NCBI RefSeq assembly: GCF_027941915.1
Contig: NZ_CP116009.1
Coordinates: forward strand, 2,542,001-2,606,000
Length of the DNA stretch: 64,000 nt
Source: Ramlibacter tataouinensis
Lineage (GTDB): Bacteria > Pseudomonadota > Gammaproteobacteria > Burkholderiales > Burkholderiaceae_C
Direction of reading: 5' to 3'
The position numbers were made by a program, and so were the translations under genes. Position 1 is the first letter of the stretch. Each line of letters begins with the position of its first letter. The notes below the pieces were generated by a model. The model saw only the letters and a program-made list of their open reading frames with translations, was not told where the DNA came from and made no database searches. This document shows, in pieces, positions 38,176 to 46,621 of this stretch.

Positions 38176-39203
38176 ACATCCGCGCCCGTGCGCCGGCGGC
38201 GCAGGACTTCCCCGTGCTGCGGCTCGGCCTGGCCGGCTTCAGCCCGGCCGAGGAAGAGGGCATCCGCGCCGCGCTGCGCGAGCCCGCGCCGGGGCTTCTC
38301 TGGGAGATCGTGCCGCTGGCCGACGCCGATGCCTGGTGCGTCAACGGCGTGCGCGCCCAGCCGCTGGGCGACGGCACCGTCCGCATCGCGCCGGGACTGC
38401 CGTCGAGCCGCTCGATCCGGGTCGACCCGCGGGCGGTCGATTGCCCCGTGGTCTTCGCCCGGCTGCCGGCATCGCCCGGGTTCCGGCCGCAATGCGTGTT
38501 CGATCCCGAACAGCCGGCCACCATCGCCGCCATGCTGCGCTGGCTGGAAGGCCGGCTGCGGCCGATCGTCGTCCAGTTCCATGTGGCGCGCCATATCGCC
38601 GTGGCGGAGCCCGACCTGCGGGCCTGCAGCTGGCACGTGACGCTGGAAGGCCGCCTGTGCGCGGTCGTCAACCAGCGCAGCGGCATCGGCGTCTGGGCGC
38701 TGGCCGATCCGGCCGCGCTGCCCAACGCGCGCTGGAGCCGCCGCCCGGAATCGGCCAACGCGATCCCGGCCCACTTCGTGACGACCGACTTCTCGCAGCT
38801 GATGTGGCAGTACGCGACGCGCACCTCGCGCGACTGCCTGCCGCCGCACTACCGGACGCAGCCCCTGTTCCTGCGCCGCCCGCCCCGGCTGCCGGCGCGC
38901 ACGCTGGACGACACCAGCCTGCTGCTGGTGCGCGAGCTAGGCCATGCGTGCGCCGGCTTTGCCGAGCTGCGCGAGCGCACCGGCCTCGGCGAGGCCGCGC
39001 TGGCCCGCCACCTCGGCGCGCTGTACATGGTCGGCGCGATCACGGCCGACCCGCGCCGGGCCTCGGTGCCACGCGCGGTGCTGGACGCCGCCAACTCGTC
39101 GGGCTTTGCGCCGGCGACCGTGCTGCCGGCCACCGCGCGCACGCTCGGCATGACGGTCAAGCTGATCATCGGCACGCCTGGCAACACGGCCGCCGCCGGC
39201 TGA
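38172..39203 (+). CDS. Unrecognised protein coupled to the tandem response regulator
   Basis: 343 residues. I do not recognise a family. The N-terminal 120 residues alternate strands and helices (LRLGLAGFSPAEEEGIRAAL), a middle section includes VVQFHVARHIAVAEPDLRAC and FVTTDFSQLMWQYATRT, and residues about 255-305 (LLLVRELGHACAGFAELRER, LGEAALARHLGALYMVGAIT) look like a winged-helix or similar small helical domain. No signal peptide or membrane span. The ATGA overlap with the response-regulator gene indicates that the two act together, probably as regulator and effector. The tRNA-fMet gene follows. Confidence 0.65.
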   Translation: MNIRARAPAAQDFPVLRLGLAGFSPAEEEGIRAALREPAPGLLWEIVPLADADAWCVNGVRAQPLGDGTVRIAPGLPSSRSIRVDPRAVDCPVVFARLPASPGFRPQCVFDPEQPATIAAMLRWLEGRLRPIVVQFHVARHIAVAEPDLRACSWHVTLEGRLCAVVNQRSGIGVWALADPAALPNARWSRRPESANAIPAHFVTTDFSQLMWQYATRTSRDCLPPHYRTQPLFLRRPPRLPARTLDDTSLLLVRELGHACAGFAELRERTGLGEAALARHLGALYMVGAITADPRRASVPRAVLDAANSSGFAPATVLPATARTLGMTVKLIIGTPGNTAAAG

Positions 39204-39226
39204 GTGCGGCGGCCCGCGACTTGGCC

Positions 39227-39232
39227 TATAAT
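39227..39232 (+). promoter_or_regulatory. -10 element of the tRNA-fMet promoter
   Basis: A perfect TATAAT lies 11 bases before the tRNA 5' end. No consensus -35 is visible at 16-18 bases upstream (GC-rich there), so only the -10 is called. Confidence 0.65.
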
Positions 39233-39243
39233 CACGGCTTCGA

Positions 39244-39320
<77 letters not shown>

Positions 39321-39326
39321 CCTTCC

Positions 39327-39363
39327 AAGCCAAACGCCCACTTCGGTGGGCGTTTGGCTTTTT
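39327..39363 (+). terminator. Rho-independent terminator of tRNA-fMet
   Basis: A perfect 15-base stem (39327-39341 with 39346-39360) closed by the stable tetraloop TTCG; the T-run at its 3' side continues to 39363. It begins six bases after the tRNA CCA end. It separates the signalling region from the transport genes that follow. Confidence 0.95.
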
Positions 39364-39472
39364 GGCGTGGCAGGTGAGCACGAAAGCCGCGGGCCTATAA
39401 CCAGCCGGCGCTGCGCGCGAGGCGAAAAGTGATTGGACGCACGGCAGAGCATGCGCCAGCATCGCTCGCCAA

Positions 39473-40567
39473 ATGCAGCAGTCTCGAGCATCCAGCCCCG
39501 GGTCGGGCGGGGCGGGCCAGCGGGCGGTGAAGGTCGCCGTCCGCGGCCTCACCCGGCGCTTCGGCACCACCGTCGCGGCCGACCGCATCGACCTCGACAT
39601 CCGCGACGGCGAATTCCTCACGCTGCTGGGCGCCAGCGGTTGCGGCAAGACGACCCTGATGCGGATGATCGCCGGCCTGGAGCGGCCGGACGCCGGCCGC
39701 ATCGAGATCGATGGCCGCGACGTCACTGCCTTGCCGCCGCGGGCCCGGCGGCTCGGCATGGTGTTCCAGCAGTACTCGCTGTTCCCGCACATGACGGTGG
39801 CGGAGAACGTCGCCTACGGCCTGCAGGCGCAGGGCGGCGCCCGCGCCGAAATCGACGAGCGGGTGCAGGCCATGCTGGAGCTGGTGCAGCTGCCGCAGTT
39901 GCATGATCGACGGCCGGCGCAGCTGTCCGGCGGCCAGCAGCAGCGGGTGGCGCTCGCCCGCGCGCTGGCGACGCGGCCTTCGCTGCTGATGCTGGACGAG
40001 CCGCTGGCCGCGCTGGACCTGAAGCTGCGGCGCCAGCTGCAGGCGGAGCTCAAGCGCATCCACCGCCAGACCGGCACCACCTTCCTGTTCGTCACCCACG
40101 ACCAGGAGGAGGCGCTGCACCTGTCGGATCGCATCGCCGTCATGCGCGGCGGCCGCATCGAGCAGCTGGGCGACCCGCGTTCGATCTACCTGGAGCCCGC
40201 CAACGAGTTCGTGGCCGACTTCATCGGCGACATCAGTTTCCTGGACGGCCACTACGACGCCGAGGGCGGCTTCGAGCTGCCCGGCGGCGCGCGCATCGCC
40301 GCCCCGCTGCCGCGACCGGCCGGCCCTGCCAGGCTGGCGGTGCGCCCCGAGCAGGTGAGCCTGACGAACGCCAGCTCCGGCCTGGCCGCGATGATCGTCG
40401 AGGTGGCGCCGGAGACCGGGAGCACCTTGCTCGGGTTGCGCCTGGCCTGCGGCCAGCGGCTGCAGGCGCGGCTGCTCGGCCTGCCCGCGAGCGCGCTCGC
40501 ACCGGGCCAGCCGGTGCGGGTCCAGCTGGACCACTGCACCCTGGCGTTCGGCCCGGCCGCCGCATGA
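39473..40567 (+). CDS. ABC transporter ATP-binding protein, polyamine (PotA) type
   Basis: 364 residues. Walker A GASGCGKT (53-60), Q-loop VFQQYSLFPHMTVAEN, signature LSGGQQQR (151-158), Walker B LLMLDEP, H-loop VTHD (H209), then a C-terminal TOBE domain (about 240-364, with RLAVRPEQVSL). This layout is typical of spermidine/putrescine or Fe/thiamine-type importers. The start is uncertain: no clear ribosome-binding site precedes the ATG at 39473, and a GTG at about 39527 is possible. It overlaps the first permease gene by four bases. Confidence 0.9.
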   Translation: MQQSRASSPGSGGAGQRAVKVAVRGLTRRFGTTVAADRIDLDIRDGEFLTLLGASGCGKTTLMRMIAGLERPDAGRIEIDGRDVTALPPRARRLGMVFQQYSLFPHMTVAENVAYGLQAQGGARAEIDERVQAMLELVQLPQLHDRRPAQLSGGQQQRVALARALATRPSLLMLDEPLAALDLKLRRQLQAELKRIHRQTGTTFLFVTHDQEEALHLSDRIAVMRGGRIEQLGDPRSIYLEPANEFVADFIGDISFLDGHYDAEGGFELPGGARIAAPLPRPAGPARLAVRPEQVSLTNASSGLAAMIVEVAPETGSTLLGLRLACGQRLQARLLGLPASALAPGQPVRVQLDHCTLAFGPAAA

Positions 40568-41436
40568 GCGCGCTGCGGGCCGCTTCGCTGCCGGATCGCG
40601 CGACCCTGTGGCTCGCATTGGCGCCGGCGGCCGCGCTGGTGCTGTTGGCCATGGTGGTGCCGCTGGCCGAGATGGCGGTCATCAGCTTCCGCAGCGAGAG
40701 CTTCGGCCAGATCCTGCCCGGCTTCACGCTGGCCAACTACGCCAGCCTGCTGGGCGGCCTGGGCAGCCTGCAGCTGTTCACGCAGACCTTCGCGGTCGCC
40801 GCCGCCGTCACGCTGCTGTGCGCCTTGCTCGGCTTCCCGCTGGCGGCGGCCATCGCGCGCGCGCCGGCGCACTGGCGCGGCCTGCTGTACTTCGCGGTCG
40901 CCGCGCCGCTGCTGGTGAACACCGTGGTGCGCAGCTACGGCTGGCTGCTGATCCTGGGGCGCAAGGGCCTGCTGAACACGCTGCTGCAGGCGGCCGGCTG
41001 GAGCGGCGAGCCGCTGGCGCTCACCGGCAACCTGACCGGCCTGGTGATCGGCGGGACCCAGGTGTTCCTGCCGTTCATGGTGCTGTCGCTGGCCACCTCG
41101 CTGCTGGCGCTGGACCGGCGGCTGCTGGAGTCGGCCGACATCCTGGGCGCCGGTCCGGCCCGCGCCTTCTTCAGCGTCACGCTGCCGCTCGCGCTGCCGG
41201 GCCTGATCGCCGGCTCGGTGCTGGTGTTCAGCCTGATGCTGGGCGCCTTCGTCACGCCGCTGATCCTGGGCGGCACGGCCGTCAAGTACGTGTCGGTGGC
41301 GGTCTACACCGACGCTTTGGTGCTGTTCAACCTGCCGCGGGCCACCGCCCTGTCGCTGCTGCTGATGGTGGCGGTGCTGGCCGTCTACGCGCTGCAGAAG
41401 CGCCTGACCCGCCGGGTGGAGGCGGCGCTCGCATGA
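40564..41436 (+). CDS. ABC transporter permease, PotB type
   Basis: 290 residues with about six hydrophobic spans. The EAA loop that docks to the ATPase is visible as LLESADILGAGPARAFFSVT LPLALPGL. The N-terminus has the usual PotB-like long first periplasmic loop (FRSESFGQILPGFTLANYAS). Its start overlaps the ATPase stop and its stop overlaps the next permease, which indicates equal expression. Confidence 0.9.
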   Translation: MSALRAASLPDRATLWLALAPAAALVLLAMVVPLAEMAVISFRSESFGQILPGFTLANYASLLGGLGSLQLFTQTFAVAAAVTLLCALLGFPLAAAIARAPAHWRGLLYFAVAAPLLVNTVVRSYGWLLILGRKGLLNTLLQAAGWSGEPLALTGNLTGLVIGGTQVFLPFMVLSLATSLLALDRRLLESADILGAGPARAFFSVTLPLALPGLIAGSVLVFSLMLGAFVTPLILGGTAVKYVSVAVYTDALVLFNLPRATALSLLLMVAVLAVYALQKRLTRRVEAALA

Positions 41437-42239
41437 CCGCGGATCGACTCTGGCGCTGGGGCGGCAACGCGCTGGCCGCGCTGGTCTGCCTGTTCCTGGC
41501 GCTGCCGCTGCTGGTGGTCGTGCTGTTCAGCTTCAGCGAACGCTCGTTCTTCACGTTTCCCCCGGCCGGCTTCTCGCTCAAGTGGTACCGCGCCGCCTGG
41601 GCCTCCGATCTGTTCCTGGCGCCGGCCGTGCGCAGCCTGGTGCTGGCGGCGCTGGCCACGGCGCTGGCGGCCGTGCTGGCCGTGCCGGCGGCGCTGGGTC
41701 TGCGCCGGATGCCGCCGGGGCGCTTGCGCGCGGCACTGGAGTTCGGCTTCCTGTCGCCGCTGGTGGTGCCGGCGCTGATCATCGGGATCGCGCTGCTCTA
41801 CGCGTTCAACCGGGCCCGCCTGCTGGACACCTTCACGGCGCTGCTGGTGTCCCACACGCTGATCGTGTTTCCGTTCATGTTCCGCTCGGTCCTCACCAGC
41901 GCGCTTGCACTGAAGCAGGCCCTGGTCGATGCCTCGGAGATCCTCGGTGCATCGCCGGCGACGACCCTGCGCCGCGTGGTGCTGCCGGCATTGCTGCCCG
42001 GCATCGTCGCCGGCGCGATCTTCTCGGCGATCGTCTCGCTGGACCAGTTCACCGTCAGCCTGTTCGTCACCCAGTCCGAACAGGTCGTGCTGCCGGTGGC
42101 GCTCTACAAGTACCTGTTCGACGTCAACGACCCGGTCGCCGCCGCCGTGTCCACCGTGCTGGTGGTGTTCGGGCTGCTGGCGGCCCTGCTGATCGACCGC
42201 CTGGGCTGGCTGCGCCACCTGGGCGGCGGCGGCGCCTGA
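41433..42239 (+). CDS. ABC transporter permease, PotC type
   Basis: 268 residues, six predicted spans. The EAA loop is LVDASEILGASPATTLRRVV LPALLPGI; the first loop FSFSERSFFTFPPAGFSLKW YRAAW is typical of PotC-type permeases. The ATG at 41433 overlaps the stop of the previous permease. The four genes 39473-43318 form a complete importer. Confidence 0.9.
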   Translation: MTADRLWRWGGNALAALVCLFLALPLLVVVLFSFSERSFFTFPPAGFSLKWYRAAWASDLFLAPAVRSLVLAALATALAAVLAVPAALGLRRMPPGRLRAALEFGFLSPLVVPALIIGIALLYAFNRARLLDTFTALLVSHTLIVFPFMFRSVLTSALALKQALVDASEILGASPATTLRRVVLPALLPGIVAGAIFSAIVSLDQFTVSLFVTQSEQVVLPVALYKYLFDVNDPVAAAVSTVLVVFGLLAALLIDRLGWLRHLGGGGA

Positions 42240-42277
42240 AGCGCCGGCGTTTGCTTGTTCCCACGAAAGAAAGAACC

Positions 42278-43318
42278 ATGACCCACGACTTCTCGCGCCG
42301 CCGGCTGCTCACCGCGGCCGCCGCGTGCGCCGCCGCCGGCTTGCCCTCGCTGCCGGTGGCCGCGCAGACGGCGCCGCTCACCATCGGCTGGTACCCCGGC
42401 CTGCTCGGCTCCTATTTCAAGCGCAGCTTCCTCGATACCTTCTCCGGCGCGCCCGGCGCCAAGGTGGTGGAGTCCTTCGACAACGCGCGCTTCACGCAGA
42501 TGCAGGCCAACCGCAGCGCGCCCAACCTGCACGTGGGGGTGTTCACCGACGTGCTGCTCCCGCTGATCGCGCGCTCGGGCCTGGTGGCGCAGCTCGATGA
42601 AAAGCTGATCCCCAACCTGCGCGCGCTGGATCCGGCGGTGAAGCTGCCGGTCGGGCGCCATGCCGTCCCGGTGACCTACGGCACCTGGGGCATCGCCTAC
42701 AACGCCCGCAAGGTGGGCAAGCCCATCACGGGCTGGGCCGACCTGCTGCGCGACGACCTCAAGGGCCACGTGTCGGCACCGAACGTCACCTACAACTCCT
42801 CGATGTACACGCTGGACGCCCTGGCCAGCCTCAAGGGCGGCAGCCTGCGCGAGCCGGCCGCGGGGCTGGAGGCGCTGCACCAGGTGCGCACCCGCGGTCC
42901 CGGGCTGTGGGACCAGGAGAGCATCGCCGTCGGCTGGCTCAAGAGCGGCGAGATCTGGGCGACGCCCTACTTCAGCGGCAACGTGCTGGCGATGATGAAG
43001 GATCCCGACCTGGCCGACCTGAAGTTCTGCGTGCCCAGCGAGGGCGGCTATGCGCTGCCCATGAGCGTGGCCCGGGTGGTCAACCCCTCCGCGGGCCAGG
43101 TTCCCGATGCCTTCATCAACCACATGCTCGGCATCGAGGCGCAGGAGGCGTGGGCGCGCATCGGCAATGCCCGGCCGGTGCATGCCAAGGCCAAGGTGCC
43201 GGCCGAAGTGGCGGCCGCGGTGCCGACCGCCGACAAGCTGCGGCACCTGGACTGGAGTTTCTTCGCCGAGCAACGCGCCGGCATCGTCGATCAATGGAAC
43301 AAGGTGGTGAACCGATGA
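42278..43318 (+). CDS. ABC transporter periplasmic substrate-binding protein, PotD/Fe type, Tat signal
   Basis: 346 residues. The N-terminus MTHDFSRRRLLTAAAACAAA has a twin-arginine motif, so export is probably by Tat, with cleavage near VAAQ. The mature protein has the type II binding-protein pattern (LTIGWYPGLLGSYFKRSFLD, PVTYGTWGIAYNARKVGKPI, WADLLRDDLKGHVSAPN). Relatives bind polyamines, iron or thiamine-like compounds; the ligand here is unknown. It is followed, with an ATGA overlap, by a Bug-type binding protein. Confidence 0.85.
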   Translation: MTHDFSRRRLLTAAAACAAAGLPSLPVAAQTAPLTIGWYPGLLGSYFKRSFLDTFSGAPGAKVVESFDNARFTQMQANRSAPNLHVGVFTDVLLPLIARSGLVAQLDEKLIPNLRALDPAVKLPVGRHAVPVTYGTWGIAYNARKVGKPITGWADLLRDDLKGHVSAPNVTYNSSMYTLDALASLKGGSLREPAAGLEALHQVRTRGPGLWDQESIAVGWLKSGEIWATPYFSGNVLAMMKDPDLADLKFCVPSEGGYALPMSVARVVNPSAGQVPDAFINHMLGIEAQEAWARIGNARPVHAKAKVPAEVAAAVPTADKLRHLDWSFFAEQRAGIVDQWNKVVNR

Positions 43319-44277
43319 ATACCCAACGCAGACACCTGCTGGCGCTCGGCGCCGGCGCCCTCCTGGCCGGGCTGGCGCAGCCGGCGCTGGCGCAGTCGGG
43401 CAGCGGCCGCTTCGTCGTGCCCTATGCGGCCGGCGGCACCGGCGATCTGCTGGCACGGGCGGTATCCGAGCGCATCGGCCCCGCGCTCGGCCGCAACTTC
43501 ATCGTCGACAACAAGCCGGGCGGCGGCACCGTGATCGGTACCCAGTTCGCGGCCCAGGCGCCGGCCGACGGCGCCACGCTGCTGTTCGTGGCGGCCAGTT
43601 TCGTCATCCAGCCGCAGCTGCAGGCCAAGCCGGCGTACGACGCGCTGCGCGATTACGCGCCGGTCACGCAGCTGGCCAGCAACCCGCACGTGCTGGTGGT
43701 GCATCCCGCCGTGCCGGCCAAGACGCTGGCCGAGTTCGTCGCCTGGGCCAAGGCGAACAAGGCGGCCTTCGCGTCCTTCGGCAACGGCTCCTCGGGCCAC
43801 CTGGGCTTCGAGCTGTTCAAGAAGGCCAGCGGCTTCGACATGGTGCACGTGGCCCACAAGGGCAGCGCACCGGCCACGCAGGACCTGCTGGGCGGCCACG
43901 TGCACGCGATGTTCGCCGACCTGCCGCAGGTGGTGGGCCACATCAAGGCCGGCAAGCTCAGGGCCATCGCCGTGGGTTCGGCCCGCCGCGACGCGGCGCT
44001 GCCCGAGGTGCCGACCTTCGGCGAGGCCGGCCTGCCGGGGTTCCTGTCGCAATCCTGGTACGGCGTCGTCGTCAAGGCCGGCACGCCGCCGGATGCAGTG
44101 CAGAAGCTGCAGGCGGCCATTGCCACGGCGATGGCCGATCCGCGCCTGCGCCAGGTGCTCGAGCCCACCGGGCTGGACATCGTCGGCAATTCCGCCGCCG
44201 ACTTCGGCGCCTTCCTGCAGGCGGAGTCGGCGCGCTACGGCGAAGCGATCCGCATCTCGGGCGCCAGGATCGACTGA
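43315..44277 (+). CDS. Bug-family (TctC-like) periplasmic binding protein
   Basis: 320 residues with a signal peptide (RRHLLALGAGALLAGLAQPA, cleaved near ALA-QSG). The fold motifs of the Bug family are clear: RFVVPYAAGGTGDLLARAVS, FIVDNKPGGGTVIGTQFAAQ APADG and HLGFELFKKASG. These proteins usually serve tripartite tricarboxylate transporters or act as orphan sensors and bind carboxylates. Here it overlaps the stop of an ABC binding protein (ATGA), so the operon has two binding proteins of different classes. Confidence 0.9.
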   Translation: MNTQRRHLLALGAGALLAGLAQPALAQSGSGRFVVPYAAGGTGDLLARAVSERIGPALGRNFIVDNKPGGGTVIGTQFAAQAPADGATLLFVAASFVIQPQLQAKPAYDALRDYAPVTQLASNPHVLVVHPAVPAKTLAEFVAWAKANKAAFASFGNGSSGHLGFELFKKASGFDMVHVAHKGSAPATQDLLGGHVHAMFADLPQVVGHIKAGKLRAIAVGSARRDAALPEVPTFGEAGLPGFLSQSWYGVVVKAGTPPDAVQKLQAAIATAMADPRLRQVLEPTGLDIVGNSAADFGAFLQAESARYGEAIRISGARID

Positions 44278-44289
44278 CGCGCGGCGCGC

Positions 44290-44325
44290 GCTGCGCCGGT
44301 GCCGCACAGGCGCCGGCGGCGCAGC
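44290..44325. terminator. Stem-loop between convergent genes, possible bidirectional terminator
   Basis: GCTGCGCCG at 44290-44298 pairs with CGGCGCAGC at 44317-44325 around an 18-base loop that can itself form GC pairs. It fills the 52-base gap between the Bug gene and the convergent LysR gene. There is no U-tract, so factor-independent termination is uncertain. Confidence 0.4.
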
Positions 44326-44329
44326 CGCC

Positions 44330-45358
44330 CTACCAGATGCCGACGGGCCGTTGCTGCACGACCGGTGTGCTGGCCACCAGAGGCGGACCGGGATCCGCCA
44401 GGGGTGACGTGTCGGCCACCACCCGCGGCATCCGCGCCGCCGTCTCGCGCAGCAGCTCGCGCACCATGCGCTGTGCGTTGCTCATGCGACGGTCCACCAT
44501 CCACACCAGGCCGACCCGGATCAGGATGTTCGGCACTTCCAGGGGCAGCACCTCCAGCGCACCCTGGGCGGCGAAGTGGCGCGCCAGATCGCGCGCCAGG
44601 AAGCCGACCGAATCGGTGAACTGCAGCACGCCGATGTTGGTGAGTGTGGAGATCGACTCCACGTGCCGGCGCGGCACGTCGACGCCGCTTTCCGCCATGA
44701 AGGCGTCGATCGGGCCGCGGGTGGAGGCCGAGGGCGGCGGCAGCACCATCGGATAGCCCGACAGCATCGGCCACTCGAGCCGCCGGGCGGCCGCGAGCGG
44801 GTGGCCACGGCGCACCACCACCACCACCGGGTCCTCGTAGAGCAGCTCGCTGTCGAACTCTACCGGAAGCCGGCGCTCGGGTAGCAGCCCGACCAGCAGG
44901 TCGACGTCGCCGGCGCGCAGGGCCGGCAGCATGGTGGCCATGGTGCCTTCGCGCACGTTGACCGCCACATCGGTGGCTTCCGCCTCGAGCTGCGCGATGA
45001 AGCGGGGCACGAGCACGCAGGCGGTGGCCGGCAGCACGCCCATCGACACGCGCGTGATGCGCCCTTCCGTGATGTCGCGCAGCTCGTCGCGGACCACGGC
45101 GAGCTGGCCCAGGATCTCGCGCGCGTGGCGGATCAGGCAGGCCCCGTGCTCGGTGGGCTCCATCCCCCGCGGCGTGCGTTCGAACAGCGGCAGCTCCAGG
45201 CCTTCCTCGATCTGCGCCAGGGTCTTGGACACGGCAGGCTGCGTGACGTTCAGGTAGGCGGCGACGCGGTTGACGCTGCCCAGATCATCCATCGCCACCA
45301 GCAGTTGCAGATGACGCAGCTTGAGGTTCGCGCGGATGTACCAATCGAGTCTGGACAT
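44330..45358 (-). CDS. LysR-family regulator, GbpR-like
   Basis: 342 residues from ATG 45358. The winged helix (LKLRHLQLLVAMDDLGSVNR VAAYL NVTQPAVSKTLAQIE) is followed by the usual effector-binding domain (RVSMGVLPATACVLVPRFIA, DLLVGLLPERR). The N-terminus resembles GbpR-type regulators that control sugar-binding-protein operons. It is divergent from the TorT-like ABC operon across 182 bases containing an N11 palindrome, so it most likely controls that operon. The open frame upstream of 45358 is not LysR-like. Confidence 0.88.
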   Translation of the reverse strand: MSRLDWYIRANLKLRHLQLLVAMDDLGSVNRVAAYLNVTQPAVSKTLAQIEEGLELPLFERTPRGMEPTEHGACLIRHAREILGQLAVVRDELRDITEGRITRVSMGVLPATACVLVPRFIAQLEAEATDVAVNVREGTMATMLPALRAGDVDLLVGLLPERRLPVEFDSELLYEDPVVVVVRRGHPLAAARRLEWPMLSGYPMVLPPPSASTRGPIDAFMAESGVDVPRRHVESISTLTNIGVLQFTDSVGFLARDLARHFAAQGALEVLPLEVPNILIRVGLVWMVDRRMSNAQRMVRELLRETAARMPRVVADTSPLADPGPPLVASTPVVQQRPVGIW

Positions 45359-45365
45359 GGTGTGA

Positions 45366-45453
45366 CTAGGGGAAAGTACGGAGGACCGATAACCGTCCGG
45401 TAATTGAATTGGACTGGAAGATTCAATGGACCTCATATGGTGCTTCCCCCTAG
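45366..45453. promoter_or_regulatory. Divergent control region with LysR-type palindrome
   Basis: ATTGAAT at 45403-45409 and ATTCAAT at 45421-45427 form a perfect inverted repeat with an 11-base spacer, the LysR T-N11-A spacing. Around it, CTAGGGGAAAG (45366-45376) and CTTCCCCCTAG (45443-45453) form an outer inverted repeat with one mismatch, and GGAC/GTCC (45383-45398) a small inner one. The region lies between the LysR gene and the TorT-like gene. Confidence 0.55.
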
Positions 45454-45540
45454 CATCCCTCTCACGCTTCGTTGACGACCACGCGGCGGACGCCGGCTCC
45501 CGATGCCGGCGGCGCGACAACTCCAACGCAAGAGGAACCG

Positions 45541-46605
45541 ATGCTGAGACTTCAACGACTGGCGCTCGCCGCCGCTTCCGCGGTCCTGATGCTGGGCACC
45601 ACGACCGTGCGCGCAGCCGACTGGTACCCGCTGAAGGTCAACACCGGGACCGACGGCAAGGTCGCGCTGGCCGACTACCGGCCGCTCGACAAGGCGAGCA
45701 AGAACTGGTCGATCTGCGTGTCGTTCCCGCACATGAAGGACCCGTTCTTCCTGGCCGCCAACTACGGCATGGTCGAGGAGGCGCGCCGGCTGGGCGTGCG
45801 CGTGCAGACGCTGGACGCGGGCGGCTATACCGGCCTGAACACCCAGATCTCGCAGATCGAGAACTGCGTCTCCGGCGGCGCCGACGCGGTGGTCATGGTG
45901 GCGATCGCGCGCGACGGCATGAACAACCTCCTGACGCAGCTGAAGTCGAAGAACATCCCGGTGGTGGACGCCGTCAACGGCGTGTCATCCAAGGACACCG
46001 GCGCACGCGTGCTCACCAGCCCGCGCGACGAGGGTCTGCGCGCCGGCCAGTACCTGGCCAAGAAGCATCCGCAGGGCAGCAAGCCGGTCAAGGTGGCGTG
46101 GCTGCCGGGCCCGGCCGGCGCCGGCTTCGTCGAGGCGTTCAACGCCGGCTTCCAGGAAGGCATCAAGGGCAGCGCGGTCGTGGTCGCCGAGACCAAGTAC
46201 GGCGACGTCGGCAAGGAAGTGCAGGCCCGCCTGGTGGAAGACATCCTGCAGACCCACAAAGACCTCGACTACATCGTCGGCACCGCCGTGATGGCCGAGG
46301 CCGCCGTGCCGATCCTGAAGGCGCGCAAGGTCCACGACAAGGTCATGATGGTCTCGATCTACATGACGCCCGGCGTGTACCGGCACCTGAAGGCCAGGAA
46401 CATCGAAGCCGCCGGTGCCACCCCGATCGCGCTGACCGGCCGCATCATGCTGGACACCGCGGTGCGCCTGCTGGAAAAGAAGGTCGAGTACCCGGACGTC
46501 AACACCCTGGGGCAGGTCTATACCGGTGCGGACATCGGCACGCTCGCCATCAACGACGTGCTGGCGCCCGCCAGCTACAAGCCGGTCTTCAAGTTCGGCA
46601 AGTAA
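45541..46605 (+). CDS. TorT-like periplasmic binding protein of a sugar-type ABC importer
   Basis: 354 residues with a signal peptide (about 1-23, cleaved near VRA-ADW). The mature part resembles E. coli TorT closely by eye: DWYPLKV at the N-terminus, NWSICVSFPHMKDPFFLAAN YGMVEEARRLGV, NTQISQIENC, VAWLPGPAGAGFVEAFNAGF, DYIVGTAVMAEAAVPIL and YMTPGVYRHLKA. TorT senses trimethylamine oxide for the TorS kinase, but here no kinase is near; an ABC ATPase and permease follow, so it should be the importer's binding protein. The ATG at 45541 has AAGAGGAACCG upstream. Confidence 0.85.
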   Translation: MLRLQRLALAAASAVLMLGTTTVRAADWYPLKVNTGTDGKVALADYRPLDKASKNWSICVSFPHMKDPFFLAANYGMVEEARRLGVRVQTLDAGGYTGLNTQISQIENCVSGGADAVVMVAIARDGMNNLLTQLKSKNIPVVDAVNGVSSKDTGARVLTSPRDEGLRAGQYLAKKHPQGSKPVKVAWLPGPAGAGFVEAFNAGFQEGIKGSAVVVAETKYGDVGKEVQARLVEDILQTHKDLDYIVGTAVMAEAAVPILKARKVHDKVMMVSIYMTPGVYRHLKARNIEAAGATPIALTGRIMLDTAVRLLEKKVEYPDVNTLGQVYTGADIGTLAINDVLAPASYKPVFKFGK

Positions 46606-46621
46606 GCCGGGACCCCGCGCC

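Noticed and set aside
45541-46605. Genuine TorT sensor of a TMAO respiration system
   Set aside because: No torS, torR or torCAD genes are nearby; an ABC ATPase and permease follow directly, so a binding-protein role is favoured.
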